Assembly: GCA_032173965.1 (NCBI GenBank)
Contig: CM063294.1
Location: forward strand, 9,538,452-9,602,451
Length of the DNA: 64,000 nucleotides
From: Sitta carolinensis
Lineage: Eukaryota; Chordata; Aves; Passeriformes; Sittidae
Reading direction: 5' to 3'
A program made the position numbers and the translations under genes. This document shows positions 1 through 11,029 of this stretch, one piece after another; positions within the stretch are counted from its first letter, which is position 1, and each line of letters starts with the position of its first letter. The notes under the pieces are model-generated. The model did not search any database and was not told the origin of the DNA. It saw only the letters and a list, made by a program, of their open reading frames with translations.

Positions 1-3000
1 GCAGCAGAACCTGGCTCCTGGCCAGCCTGGCGCGTGCTGAGCACTGGGGGCGATGTGACCATGGGCACAGGATGCCAACGCAGCCTCCACGCTCCAATGG
101 GCACCGCGTCCCTGGGGGTGACCCCGCCTACCCTGCACCGCGTCCCCAATTTTCTGGCGTGTCCCCACAAGCTGGCCATTGTCCGGGTCCCTCAGGCGTG
201 TGGCCCACGTGTGCCAGCCCTGTGGCCACGGGGGGAGGCCGGGTGTAGGTGCCTGTCTCCCGGTGAGCGCCTGGCATCGTCTGGGCGCTGAGGAAGCGAG
301 TGCTGGTTGTGAATGAATTAGGCGGGTTTGCATGACAATGGAGCTGCCTAATTACGGATTGGAGCTGATACTGCTCTCCCCATTACATGCAATTAGCATG
401 TGCCAGGGCGGGCAGGGCTCCCAGTGCCCGCCCAGGGCTGCATGCCCTGGCTGTGCCCGCACATGACCCGCGCTGCACTGTGCCCGGGGTCTGAGGACAA
501 TGGTGCCAGTGCCACCAAAGACAGCCGGGGGTGACAGCCCCTCTCCAGGGACCACCTCTGCCTGCTTGAGGGCTACCAGCCCCAGCATCCATTGCTGGGC
601 ATTCTTCCCCAGGCACACACAGAGCCGGGGCTGAGAGGGGACATTTTCCCGACCAGCTCTGGGGAAATTAAGAGCCCAACAGTCCAGAGACGACCCTCTG
701 CGCTGGCAGGACTCGTGCCAAGACCTGCCAGCCCCTCTCAGCAGCACGGCATGGGGAAGGGGTCCCATGCTCAGTGAAGGATGAGGAGGTCCCCCTGCCC
801 AGTCTAGCACTGCTTTGGTGGGGGACAAAAGACTGGCCCAGTGCAACGTGCAGGAACTATCACTGGGGTCTCGATCCCGGGAAGCCAAGTGGGTTTCCTG
901 GCTCTCCTTTAACTGACACTGAGAAGCAAAAGCTCTGGCCATGCTCTGGCCCCACCGGCAGGAGTGTCAAGGTCACTCGTAGTCCTGCATCCCACCCGAA
1001 TGGGCAGGGGACAACAGTCCCAGGTGCCAGGGTCCAGCCCCACAGTCTCTCCCCTCTCATACACAGGTGTCACCCAGTGGAGATGGCAGCCCTGGCACCT
1101 CATAGCCCTATGGCAGCAAGGGCTGGTGAAGGGACCTGGGACCTGAGAACCCCATCATGCAGGAGCCCTGGCAGAACAGGGTCTGGGGGCCCATGGGGAG
1201 CAACCTGCCGACGCCCCCCGGGAGCAGCACCCAAAAAGCAGGCAGATGGCAGAGCCAAGGGGTACTGGGCAACTGGGACTGACTGGATGAGAACAGGGTC
1301 CCAGTGTGCTCAGTCTGGAGCCAGCCCACCTCAGCCTTCCCATGGGCAGACATGCAATACATGGACCAGCAACTGTGCTGACAGACAGAGCGGTGCTGGC
1401 ATGGAGGGGTGCACCCCTGGACACAGGGAAGGGGGGACAGTGGGACATGCACAGCACTCATCCCCACGCCAACAGCCCTTGGGGGCCAGCATCAGTAACA
1501 GGGTGGTCTCGTGTGCTCCTGGCCACCCGGGTGGGCCAGGCTATGAGGTGCCCACAGTGACGCCAGGGGTGCCCAGCCCCTGGTGGCACCGTCAGCATCC
1601 CGGTTCCCTCCTGCAAGCACCTGCCAGGCTCCGCACGGTTTGATGTAGTGCCAGCCCCGCGTGGCACTGAGCCAGAACAAACAGCCCTGGGCAGGCTGCG
1701 TCTGCCGCGTGCTCGTGCTGACAGCCGGCACGGCAGATTCCCGGTGCCCGGTGCACACCAGCCCTGCCCACCACGCTGCACTCCTGCCCGCCCCACGGAG
1801 CCACCAGTGCCCAGTCAGGCACAGGTTGTAGGGTGCTGTATGATGCAACGACCTGGGGTGCCAGGCTGTGGGGCATCAGGCTGCAGAGTGCAGCGGTTGG
1901 AGGCTCCCTGCTGGAGCCCCGGCGTCCCCGGCAGCCCAGTGAAGTCAGCAGCACAACGTGGCTTGTGCGCGGTTAGAGCAGAGTCCGTGGCCCCGAGCAG
2001 AGGAGCTGGAGCAGCAGCCGCTGTGAGGCTGGGGCAGGAGATGCGCTAGGGCCTGGCACTGGCTACAACGATGCCAAGGGGAAGGGCCCACGGCACAGCT
2101 GGGCCAGGGGCAGCTCTTGGGAAGGACCCTGCCCCTCTGCCCTCACCCGCCTGCCAGTGCAGCAGCCGAGAAGGGCAGACCCCTCCGTTGGGAGCTCGCC
2201 CCTCACTGCTGCCCATGAGTGACCCCCAGTCCTCACTGCTGCTCTCACCCTTCCCCTGCGGGCACCAGCGGGCTGGCAGCCCACAGCCGGGGATGTTGCT
2301 CCACCAGCAGGCAGGGGCCCTTCGCCTGGACACCTGGGTTCGCTGTCCCCAGCCTGTGGCTTGATGACCCTGGTGATGGGAGCTGTGCCTAGCCACACTA
2401 TGCCATGCTGTGCCATGCCTTGCCAGGCTGGAGCAGCGGCCCAGCCCTGCCCCGTTTGTGCCAGGCAGTGGCTGCGCAGGTGACTGGGCTCAGTCGTGCC
2501 GCGGCCGGCTGTGAGCTGCCTGCCAAGCGGGCGATGGGGACCAGCACCGCCCCACACTGCCCGAGCCGCTGCTGGCACCTCCGGGCTCCTCACGCCTCCT
2601 GTCGCAGGGCTGCCATGGGGTGCTCTGGTGCATCGCTGCCCTTCTGCCCCCCATCTCCATCCATCCTCACAGTTCCCACGGGTGCCGTGGGCACAGCCGT
2701 GGTCCATGCCCGGCTGGGGTTCGGTACCCACAGCACCCTCCATATAGATTCCCCTGCACCCAAGGGGTGCCCACCCACCGCGCCGTCTCTGCAGCGTCCC
2801 CCTGCAGATGGGGCCATGCTGGGAACGTAGGGTCCCCGGGGATGCCCAGACGGCTGCGGGGAGCACGGGGGCTGCAACCCCTCTGGGTGTCTGCCGTGCC
2901 CACCAACGCAATGAAACCAAGCTAGGGGACATCTCCGCTGGCAGGTGGAGGGTCAGTGGGCCGGGACCCTCGGGCGCAGAGGGGAGCCCCCCCTCTCCCA

Positions 3001-3885
3001 CGGACCCCCCGCAGAGCTCACGTCCAGCCTCGCGCAGCTCCCCGCCCCCAGCCTGGTCCTTTGTCTGCAGCCGCCACTTCCCGTCTGCCGTGACACCTGC
3101 CAGCGGCCGCCAGCCCCGGGCACCCACCGTACTCCCGGCCGCCGACCCCACGGACCGGCCGCCGGAGCGACCAAGCCCCAGGCATCCACCCGGCCGCTCC
3201 CGCTCCCGCCGTGTCCTGCCCGGGGGGCATTGCCGGGGGCAGCCCTGCTCCGGACCCTCCGCGTCTGCGGCACCACCGATACAGTCCCGCATACTCCCCG
3301 CGTCACGACCACCCACGCGCACCCCCGAGGCGTGACAGCACCCTCCGGGCTATCCCGTCACCGCGGTCCCCCGTGTCCCGGCCAAGTGATGGCAGCGGCA
3401 GGAGCACTGTGCCAGCGGCAGGGACGCTGTGTGATGGGTAGGGACACCACGCGTGGGGCAGGTGCGCTGCGGACACCGCTGCCCGGCGCTGGTAGAGCCC
3501 CGGGGGAGCGGAGACGCGGCGGGGAGCGCCAGCCGCCGCCAGTGCGGGAAGCGTCCGGGGCAGTGCCGGCGGGACACGCGTGTGCGTCCGCGCTTGGACA
3601 AGGGGCGGGGGGCGGCAGTGCCCGCCGTGGGGCGGGGGGCACATCTCCGGTCCGAGAGGGCACCCCAACAGCACCCGAACCTCCCACAGCCAGCTGGCAT
3701 CCCGCACGACGAACGAACGGCCCCCGAACCCCGGGAGGGCACCGGCGTCCCGCAGGACGCCCACCCGCCGCCGTTCCCCGGGTGACCTTGCCCGGCGCCC
3801 AGTCCCGGTGCCGGGTCCCCGCCGCGCCGCCGGTCTCCCCTCCCGCCCAGAGCGCGGTGCCCGCGGGAGGCGCGCGGTGACTCAC
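1..3885 (-). other. Presumed start of UNC5A intron 1; no coding exon seen
   Basis: If the exon at 3886-4000 is UNC5A exon 1, this whole stretch is the 5' part of its first intron on the minus strand. I see no exon with homology to a known protein. Bases 300-405 form an AT-rich island unlike the surrounding GC-rich DNA and are listed separately. From about 2.9 kb onward the sequence merges into the CpG island of the first exon. Long open frames here are GC-driven and not supported as genes. Confidence 0.4.
300..405. promoter_or_regulatory. Candidate conserved noncoding element with paired homeodomain/POU sites
   Basis: An abrupt AT-rich block in GC-rich DNA. It contains GAATTAGG-like, CCTAATTACGG and CATGCAATTAGCATG motifs; the last (386-400) has perfect 5-base inverted arms around AATTA. 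Clustered TAAT/ATTA cores and an octamer-like half are typical of developmental enhancers. That it is an enhancer is inference. Confidence 0.4.
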
Positions 3886-4420
3886 CGGCGGCGGCGAGCA
3901 GGGCAGCGGCGAGCAGGGCACCGAGCGGCCCCGGCGCGGCGGCGGCAGCGGCGGCGGCGGCGGCGGGGGGGGCCCGGCGGCGGGGCGGCCGCGCACCCAT
4001 GGCGCGCCCCGCGGAGCGCTGCGGGGCGAGGGAGCAGGGCGGGCCGCGCTCCGCGCCGCCCTCAGCGGGCCATGGCGCCCCCGCCACCGCCACCGGCCCC
4101 GCCGCGGCTGCCGCCCGCCGCCGCGCCGCTCCGCTCCGCCCGGGCGCCGCCAATGCGGGGCGGGAGCGCGGACCCGCCCGCGGAAGGGACGGCGCAACAG
4201 CTGGGCGCGCCCCCGCCGCCGCCCCCCGCCCGCAACGCCGGCACCGCTCCCCCCGCTGGCGCTGCACCCCCTCGCCTCTGCACACACCCGGGCCGGCACC
4301 GGGGTCCACACTGTCCCCGAGCGCAGCGCGGCGCGGCTCCCCTGACTTGCATCCCCGCCGGGCACGGAGCATCCCCCGGCACGGCATCACTCCCCTTGTC
4401 CGGGATGCCCGCGGGCTCTC
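2900..4420. promoter_or_regulatory. CpG island over the presumed UNC5A promoter and first exon
   Basis: The sequence is dense in CpG and GC boxes, peaking at 3830-4250 with long GCN and CCG runs. It surrounds a minus-strand ATG, a signal-peptide-like frame and a consensus splice donor, as expected for the promoter and first exon of a neuronal receptor gene. Both strands carry long artefactual open frames here because stop codons are rare in such sequence. Confidence 0.6.
3886..4000 (-). CDS. UNC5A: Probable UNC5A first coding exon (signal peptide), partial gene
   Basis: The minus-strand ATG at 4000 opens 38 codons plus one base, ending in a consensus donor (GCCG then gtgagt). The peptide starts MGARPPRRR, runs through ten consecutive alanines, then a short leucine/alanine core (LGALLAAALLAAA): an n-region, h-region and small residues as in a secretion signal. 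UNC5 receptors are type I membrane netrin receptors with two Ig and two thrombospondin repeats outside, and ZU5, UPA and death domains inside; none of these is in the window, because the rest would lie beyond base 1. Identity comes mainly from position (UNC5A lies on this side and strand relative to EIF4E1B in mammals) and the phase-1 junction. The alanine run is unusual. It could instead be another secreted protein or a chance frame in a CpG island. Confidence 0.45.
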
Positions 4421-4937
4421 TACCCCCCGGGACACCCCCCGGCAGCTCACACTTGCTAAGCACCTCATCTGCCCTCCACTCCCCACTGTACCCCAAGCGC
4501 TGCTGCACCACCAGGTGACGCCCAGGGATGCTCCCCAGCCCAGCCTGGCACCCCACGGGAAATGTCACAGAAGAGGCACCACAATCTTGGCGGCAACGTG
4601 GGTCACCTGTGGGGCCCCACCTTACTGCCATACATGGCGGTCTGGCCTCAAGGTACCCCATGCTCTGACACACCGGCCTCTCCCAGGGGATGCTGCTGCA
4701 GGATGCGGCCCCTTCACCTCTCTGCCCCCTCCCTGCACCCTACCAAGGTGCCCACAAGCAGTGCAGCCGTCACCAGTGGGCAGTGGCAATGTGGGCAAGG
4801 GACAAAGGTTTAAGAGGGTTGAGGCTGTACCGGGGTGCCAGGGTGCTCCCCAGCCCCTGTGGCAGCCAAAGCCTGCAGCAGCCGTGCCGAGCAGCCCTGT
4901 CCCCAGCAGCAGGGGCCGGGCAGTGGCTCCCAGAGTC

Positions 4938-5005
4938 GTGCAGCAATAATTTCATTAGCGGCATCAGGAACAATTAACAACTGCTCTGATGCCTTCTAGA
5001 GCTGA
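4938..5005. promoter_or_regulatory. Candidate conserved noncoding element
   Basis: An AT-rich block with TAATTTCATTAGCGG and CAATTAACAACTG motifs (homeobox ATTA cores, an E-box-like end) between GC-rich flanks. It lies about 0.9 kb upstream of the presumed UNC5A start. Function is inferred from composition only. Confidence 0.35.
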
Positions 5006-5374
5006 AGTGCGTGTGAAGCCAGCGCAGCTCTCCTGGGTGACACCAGCTGTGTCGTGGCCTCCTTCCACCCCAACGCAATGCTGGCAGTGCCAGGCAGAGC
5101 CAAGCCCACTGCCAGCACCACTCTGGGACGAGGCCAGAGCCATCTCCCATCATCACACACCTCCTAGTCCTGGACCAGCAGTGCAGTCCCGGTACAGCCA
5201 CGCACGCAGGTAGGGCAGCAATTGTGGGGTGACACCTGTGGGTACCCATTTTCATCCCACCGTGCTGCCCCACGAGCCCCGGGACATCTGCCTGGACACT
5301 GGTGGGGACCAGAGGCAGGGGAGACCCCCCAGCCCCTGTAAGCAGAGCTCTGGTGCAGCAATAACAACCCTCCT

Positions 5375-5480
5375 TCAGGCTGGCTCGTTATTACTGATGG
5401 CATTTGCATGGAAACAGGATGTTTTTACTCCTTGCGGCTCCATCTGCTCCTGCTGAAGTCACTGCTCTGCACATGAGCTC
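5375..5480. promoter_or_regulatory. Candidate enhancer with perfect POU octamer
   Basis: Contains ATTTGCAT (5402-5409), an exact octamer site, next to GTTATTACTGATGG and GGATGTTTTTACTCC. It sits in the AT-island series upstream of the presumed UNC5A promoter. The octamer is seen; enhancer function is inferred. Confidence 0.4.
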
Positions 5481-5984
5481 CGGGGGGCTGCCATGGGAAC
5501 CGGGGCGAGATCCCCCGCAGCGCTGGGACCCCCAGCTCCGTCTCCCACAGTGGTGAAACCCCCCAGGCAAGCAGCAGGGCAGGGCAAGCTGAGGGTACCC
5601 AGTGCAGATGGCACCTGAGGTGGGCACCCAGCACTGGGGCAGCGCGGTAGGGAGGGGGCTGGGGGTCCCAAACGTGATGCCAGCCCCATCTGCTCCTTGC
5701 ACCTCTCTCCCGGGATGGCTTCCAGCTCCTGCTCCTGGCACTGTGCTGGCAGCACCAGCAACAACACTCCCACCCCCTGGGCACCCACTGCATCCTCCTG
5801 TCCCAGTGCCCAGCCGGGGGTGCTGGTGGTGCCCAGTCTAGCCTCAGCTTCTCTCAGTTCCCCTCATCGTGTGCTGGTGCTGCCCAGTGCCACAGAGGTG
5901 TCCTGCCAAGGCTGTGTGGTGTCATCCTGCATGTCCATCCTGTTCTGTGGCCAGCACGGCTTGGTCATCAGTGGAGAAGTGGCA

Positions 5985-6085
5985 GGGTGCACTAACGAAT
6001 GAATAAACTCTAATTAATACAGATTGAGGAGATCACTTTTAATTCCGCTTGCTTTCCCTCTTGCTGAGGAAAAACTGAGGGGATG
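5985..6085. promoter_or_regulatory. Candidate conserved noncoding element
   Basis: An AT-rich block containing CTCTAATTAATACAG and TTTTAATTCCGC, that is, adjacent homeodomain half-sites (TAATTA, TTAATT). It also contains AATAAA, but no transcript ends here as far as I can see. Confidence 0.35.
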
Positions 6086-6354
6086 GATGAGACAGATCCT
6101 GCTCTACAGCTGCCAGTGCCCTGAGTCCTGCTGCCAAGGGTCAATGTCTGCTTGGCTCATGCCTGTGGGAGCATCTGAGGCCCCTGACCTCCTGCCAGGG
6201 TGTCGTGAGGGGCTGCAGCACATGGGGAGCCACGGAAATCAGAGTCTTTGAGGAGGAGATTGCAGTGCCTGGCTGGCTCAGTGCCTTCAACCCCACATGC
6301 TCAGCATCTGGGTGTCCTGCGAGCCCCAGGGGGATGCCAGAAACACCAGTCCCA

Positions 6355-6430
6355 CTGGGTGCTGTAAATGGATTATTACTCAGAGTAATTAAGGTGGAAT
6401 TAAAAATTAATTCTCCTCTCCAGTGTTCTG
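6355..6430. promoter_or_regulatory. Candidate conserved noncoding element with clustered TAAT sites
   Basis: At least four TAAT/ATTA cores fall within about 60 bases (GATTATTACTC, AGTAATTAAGG, AATTAAAAATTAATTC). The flanks are GC-rich. This suggests a homeobox-bound element but could be locally AT-rich neutral sequence. Confidence 0.4.
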
Positions 6431-6747
6431 CGGTCATGGCTCAGCCACGTGCTACAGCCATTGTGTCAGGGCTTTCTTCTGAAAAAGACTGGATTAAGGT
6501 GGAGGTGGCAAGAGTGCATCACCTGGTAAGCAGTGGTACACCCAGGCTTTGTGGGCTGCAGCTGCCAGCTCCCTAGGGATGTCACCTCCCTGGCACTGCT
6601 CACCTCTCCCCAAAAGCCCCAGGTGCCACTTTTGTCTGGGCCAGCTGGGGTGAGGCAGCTCCCTTCCCCACAGAGCCTGGCAAGCCCCCGCCTGTGCCGT
6701 GCCCGACCTCCTGCCCAGCCCTGGCAGACACGGGCAAGGCCAGCCCT

Positions 6748-6950
6748 GAGATTTTCTAAACTCCCATCAAATATTTAAGTAGATATTTGAGCTCATGTAT
6801 AATGGATCGCCCATGCGCTGCCTCCCTATCCATTTGTGGTATTTAAGGAAGCCGAATATTAAACACCATTGTATTAGCAAAACCGCGCCTGCTTAATTGA
6901 GTTACAAACAGGGAAGGTGCTGACGGATAAACAATGCATAATGCAGGGAC
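6748..6950. promoter_or_regulatory. Longest candidate ultraconserved-type noncoding element in the window
   Basis: About 200 bases of balanced, non-repetitive, AT-rich sequence with no open frame of note. It carries CAAATATTTAAG, GATATTTGAGC, GTATTTAAGG, TGCTTAATTGAG, GATAAACAATG and AATGCATAATG. These are homeobox, forkhead/SOX and POU-like words at high density. It differs sharply from the GC-rich flanks in a way typical of developmental enhancers conserved across vertebrates. Conservation itself cannot be tested here. Confidence 0.45.
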
Positions 6951-7234
6951 ACACGGCAGGATGTGGCTGCCCTGGCGCCAGGCAGGCTGTGAAGGGCACA
7001 GGACAAGAGGATGCTCCAGTGGGGAGAGGACACTGGTGCTGATGGTGTCACTGGCAGAGCCAAAGGTGTGAGAAACACGTGTGCAGTGTGACAGAGAGGT
7101 GACAGAGCTCAGCACAGCATGGCATGGGACAGCTTGGCTTGGGATAACGTGGCACGGTGTGGGACGTCCCAGGTGTCATCCTGCACAGGGATGCTCAGTA
7201 ATGGAGCCAGTGAGAACAACCCCAGCCACACAAG

Positions 7235-7345
7235 GAGCAGAAAGATTATGAAAATGAAAAGTAAATAAATATGGATGTTGAGGACCTAATTCTGATAAGA
7301 GGATTTTCAAAATTAGCCATTTGCAAGAGTAGATTAACGGTGCCT
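7235..7345. promoter_or_regulatory. Candidate conserved noncoding element
   Basis: An AT-rich block with AAGATTATGAAAATGAAAAG, GGACCTAATTCTGATAAG and CAAAATTAGCCATTTGC. It contains ATTA/TAAT cores and an octamer-like CATTTGC. Same inference as its neighbours. Confidence 0.35.
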
Positions 7346-8287
7346 GGTGCTGGGGGTGGGAAGGGCTCCTTTAGGATGTGCAGCAAAGCCCATCGGGCAC
7401 AGCCTGTTCCTTGTAGCCCCCAGCACCCACAGAGTTACTCCCCACTTTTTGACGAGATGGATTTGCTGCTGCTGTGGGGGAAAACGAAGCACAGTGTGGT
7501 GCCACCCTGCACACACAAGTTCTGCAGACTCAGTACCAGAGTGCCAGGACATCAGCACAGAGAATCAGCATCTGGCAGCACTGGGATGCAGATGCTGGCA
7601 CCCAGGATGACAGGAGATGGGCACGGTGCTGGCATGCAGCTTGGGGTCCCCAAGGGGGTTCCTGGCACCCCAGCCTGGACAAGGGAGACTGAACCAGTGC
7701 CAATGTGGGCTAGGACAGGGGGAATTGGGGTAAATAGGCTGAGAAGCCTCTGGACTGCACATCCCATGGGTGCTCCACATCAAACAGTGCAGTGGGTGCT
7801 CCTGGATGGTGCTGATGCTCCCCTGGAGCTCTGTGGGTCCTGGGGCATCTCTGTATGCTCTGGGCTGGGCAGGAGGCTGAGGGGGCTTGGAGAGGCTTTT
7901 TGCATGCTCTGGCTGGGATTTTCTATCCAGGCAGCCAAGCAGAAATCTCATTACAGACTGGCACAAAGGAGCGTCCCTGTCCCCATCCCTGTCCCCACAC
8001 CAAGCTGGGGGCTGGCACAGGCTGGGGTAGGCACAGCTGTGAGCAGTGTGAGATTGTTCAGGCTGCAAGTGGCCATTTGTTGCCCCCCAATCACCCCTTA
8101 TATCCCTCACCCTGCCCTGAGCCTGTCAGTCCCATCCCCAGCCTGACAGACTCCTCACTTTGTGGTACAGGTGGGTTGGGGTGGGTCTGAAAAGGGTGCT
8201 GGCTCTTTGACATGTGCAGGGCAAAGCCCCTGTGCAGGCAGGGCAGGGTGCATGCAGCCGAAGCACCCCTGTGCTCAGCACTCCCAC

Positions 8288-8370
8288 AGCAGCAGAGAAT
8301 TAATTAGCAGGGCGGTGGGAGAGCAGCCGGCGGAGCTGTGCGGGATCGATGGGCACATCGACCGCCCGGG
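8288..8370. promoter_or_regulatory. Candidate conserved noncoding element
   Basis: GAATTAATTAGCAGGGC, a palindromic homeodomain dimer site, is followed by a dyad around ATCGATGGGCACATCGA. The AT core is short, so support is weak. Confidence 0.3.
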
Positions 8371-10284
8371 AAACTCCAGCCCTCCCAGGCAAGCTGTGGA
8401 GCTGGGGCACGCAAGGAGCCTGGCAGCCCCCGGCCCCGCGGGAGGGGGTGGCTGTGGGTGCAGCATCACCAGCCCCTGCGAAGGCACACCAGGGTGCACA
8501 GGGCCAGGAGGGCAAGGACAGGCACCGACGGCACTGCCACGTGCCCTGTCTCCCCATAGCCCCAGGGCTGACACCTGCTCCCCTGTGAACAGGGAGAGCG
8601 GCTGGTCCCTGTGTCACGCTGGGAGGATGTGGGGCTGCTAATGCTTGGATGCGTCTCTGTGTTGAGGGAGGTGCAGGGTGGTCCCTCGGAGCTGGTGGCA
8701 TCCACTGTGGGAGCTGAGAGAGGGGGTGAGGGCCGGGGAGGTACCAGAGTCTCGGGGACAGCGTGGACACGATGACTTGAGGGGGAAAGCCTCTGTGGGC
8801 ACGCAGCCATCTGCGGGGCACCCAGGCCACGGACCAGGAGCAGCAGAACACACCCCAAAGGTGTGGCGGCACTGCCTGCACAGCCCCGTGCTGCAGACAT
8901 GCCTGCAGGTTTGTGGCCACACAGCTCCTGTCCCTGTCCCCATCCCACCCGCCCACTCCCCCCGCCTGCCTCTGCCAAGCGAGAAGTGCCGGCCCGTCCC
9001 TGCGGGCAAGGAGAGTGCTCAGCCGTGTTGCAGAGCCTGGTATCCACCCAGATGAGAAGTGACAGCAAAGGACCCTTCTCAGGTACAGGATCCCTGAGGC
9101 ACAGGGCAGGAGATACTGTCCCCGTCTTTGCCTCTTCTGCTGCTGGCACTGGGGACGACCCTGCAGGCACTTAACCACTTCCCCACCGTGCAAACCAGCT
9201 GTAGTTGCAGGTTAGCAGCACCAGCAGTGCCATGCCTGCCTGTCCCAAACTGCAAGAAACAGGATGGAGCAGGCAGAGCCCGAGCATGGGAGCAAGAAGC
9301 AGAGGTGCAGCCCCTCTGCTGTGCCCCACCGTGTCCTGCCAGGCGTGGGAGCCCATGCCCGGCGGGTCCACAGGCCCCTCGCCTCCCGCATCTCCCACAC
9401 TGACTGCTGTCTCTGCCGGGAGGTTGTCATGGGAACGGTGCGCTGTAGGTACCCCTCACCCTGGGTACCCCTCCTTGCATGCCACGGCGATTCTGAACGG
9501 AGGGTCTGCGCAGCTTGTGCCCTTTCCAGGGCTTGGCAGGGAGGGCAGGGGGAGCTCCAGTCCGGGAATGCATGGAAATGCTGGCAGTAGTCAGGGACAG
9601 AAGTCCTCTGTGAACCCACACCTCTCCTGCAAGGTCCAGAGGCCCCCCGCAGCCCCTGGCTGGGTGATGGGGCAGGCGGGTGGCTCAGGCACTGCGGGAA
9701 GAGCGTGGCACAGCCCCAGCGCCGGCAGCCGCACTGCCTGCCCACTCCCACGGTGAGCCAGCGCTGCCTGTTCTTCCCCGGCCCACGCACCCTGCACGGA
9801 GCCAGCAGCTCCTTCCCCAGTTATTTGGGGGATTTTAACCCTGCAGCACTCATTGGTCACAAGAATGGGTGCCTGCACCAGAGGCGAGACAGGGGCCAGA
9901 GGCAGGATCTGTCCTTGCTGCCAGAGCTGGTAGCTCAGGGAGAAGCTGGACGGGCAGTGCCTGGCCATGGCTGCACGCCAGCTGCTGGCAAGGTGACCCC
10001 TCAAGGGCACCCAGCAGCACTGACCCACACCCCCTGCATGGAAAGGGGGACACAGGACCCCATCCCTGCAGCAGCACAATCCATCCCCATCCCTGCTGTG
10101 CCCCACAGCAACTCCAGCCCCATATCCCCCACCCCTCTTGGGCCACGTGGGTCCCTCGACCTGCACCTCCCAACCCCACCAGACCCCACAGCACTCCTGG
10201 CTCCCCCACCCGTGTCCTTGCAGGCCCCTCTGTCTGCCATGCCTCCCACCCCCACCTCCAGCCCTGCCACATGTCTGCTGCCAT

Positions 10285-10345
10285 CTGCCTCTCCCTTTTG
10301 ATTAGTATTAATTTTTAATTATTATTATTGACAGGGCTGCCAGCT
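10285..10345. promoter_or_regulatory. Candidate conserved noncoding element
   Basis: A 45-base AT block (GATTAGTATTAATTTTTAAT then TTATTATTATTGACAGG) abuts repeated GCCAGCTCGGCTGCCAGCTG E-box-like sequence. The junction of homeobox and CAGCTG sites suggests a neural enhancer. The ATT run could also be a short simple repeat. Confidence 0.35.
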
Positions 10346-10594
10346 CGGCTGCCAGCTGGGACAGCTGCCCAGCATGAGAGAGGCTGGGGGCAGCCCTGGC
10401 ACTGCTGTACTCACTGTGTGGCTCCTGGCAACTGCTGTGGCCACCCAGGGGGTGACTTCGTGCCCCCCAGCACCCTCTGGCCCTCAGACAGCGACTGTGG
10501 GGTGCAAAAGTTGAGGATGAAGGTCATTGTGTGCCCAAAGGGCAGGCTCTGGGTGGACACTGCCAGCCCCCCAGCCCGACTGGGCTGCAGGGCT

Positions 10595-10690
10595 GATGGG
10601 AACCCATAAAGCCACGGAGATAAATGGCTCCTATTATTTTTCCAATCAAATGAAATCCCACTGAGGCTACGTGAGAATGGTGATGAACCA
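10595..10690. promoter_or_regulatory. Candidate conserved noncoding element
   Basis: A balanced sequence with CCATAAAGCC, GATAAATGGCTCC, TATTATTTTTCCAATCAAAT and TACGTGAGAATGGTGATG: a HOX-like TTTAT core, a CCAAT-like box and an E-box. It is the last of the AT islands before EIF4E1B. Confidence 0.35.
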
Positions 10691-11029
10691 CGGCAGTGCA
10701 GCAGCCTCTGCACCCCCTCCCGCCCCAGTTAACCTTGGCCTTGTGACGTGATGGGGCAAGGGCACCCCATGAGCACAACACCCTTGCTGGGGTAAGGGGA
10801 CGAGAACAGCCTGGCTGCGGGGTCCAGCCCCAGAGCCAGGTGGGGGGCGATGACAGGGCCACGAGAGACAGAGCAGTAGGTTGGAGGACGGAGGGACAGA
10901 CAACCCCTGCCTCTCATACACTTGACACCGCCACTGCCGGGGAGGGGCAATAATGATGCGTTTTAGGGGGCCTCAGCAACCGCTCCTCCAGCTTCAGCTT
11001 TGCCAGCCCCACGCGTGGCTCTGCCGGTC

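Noticed and set aside
2063..4486. Very long open frames on both strands (up to 419 codons)
   Set aside because: They coincide with the CpG island, consist of Pro/Arg/Gly/Ala-rich sequence in several overlapping frames and match no family; stops are simply rare at this GC content.
6000..6006. AATAAA near 6,001 as a poly(A) signal
   Set aside because: No transcript or coding exon ends upstream on the plus strand; it belongs to an AT-rich block.
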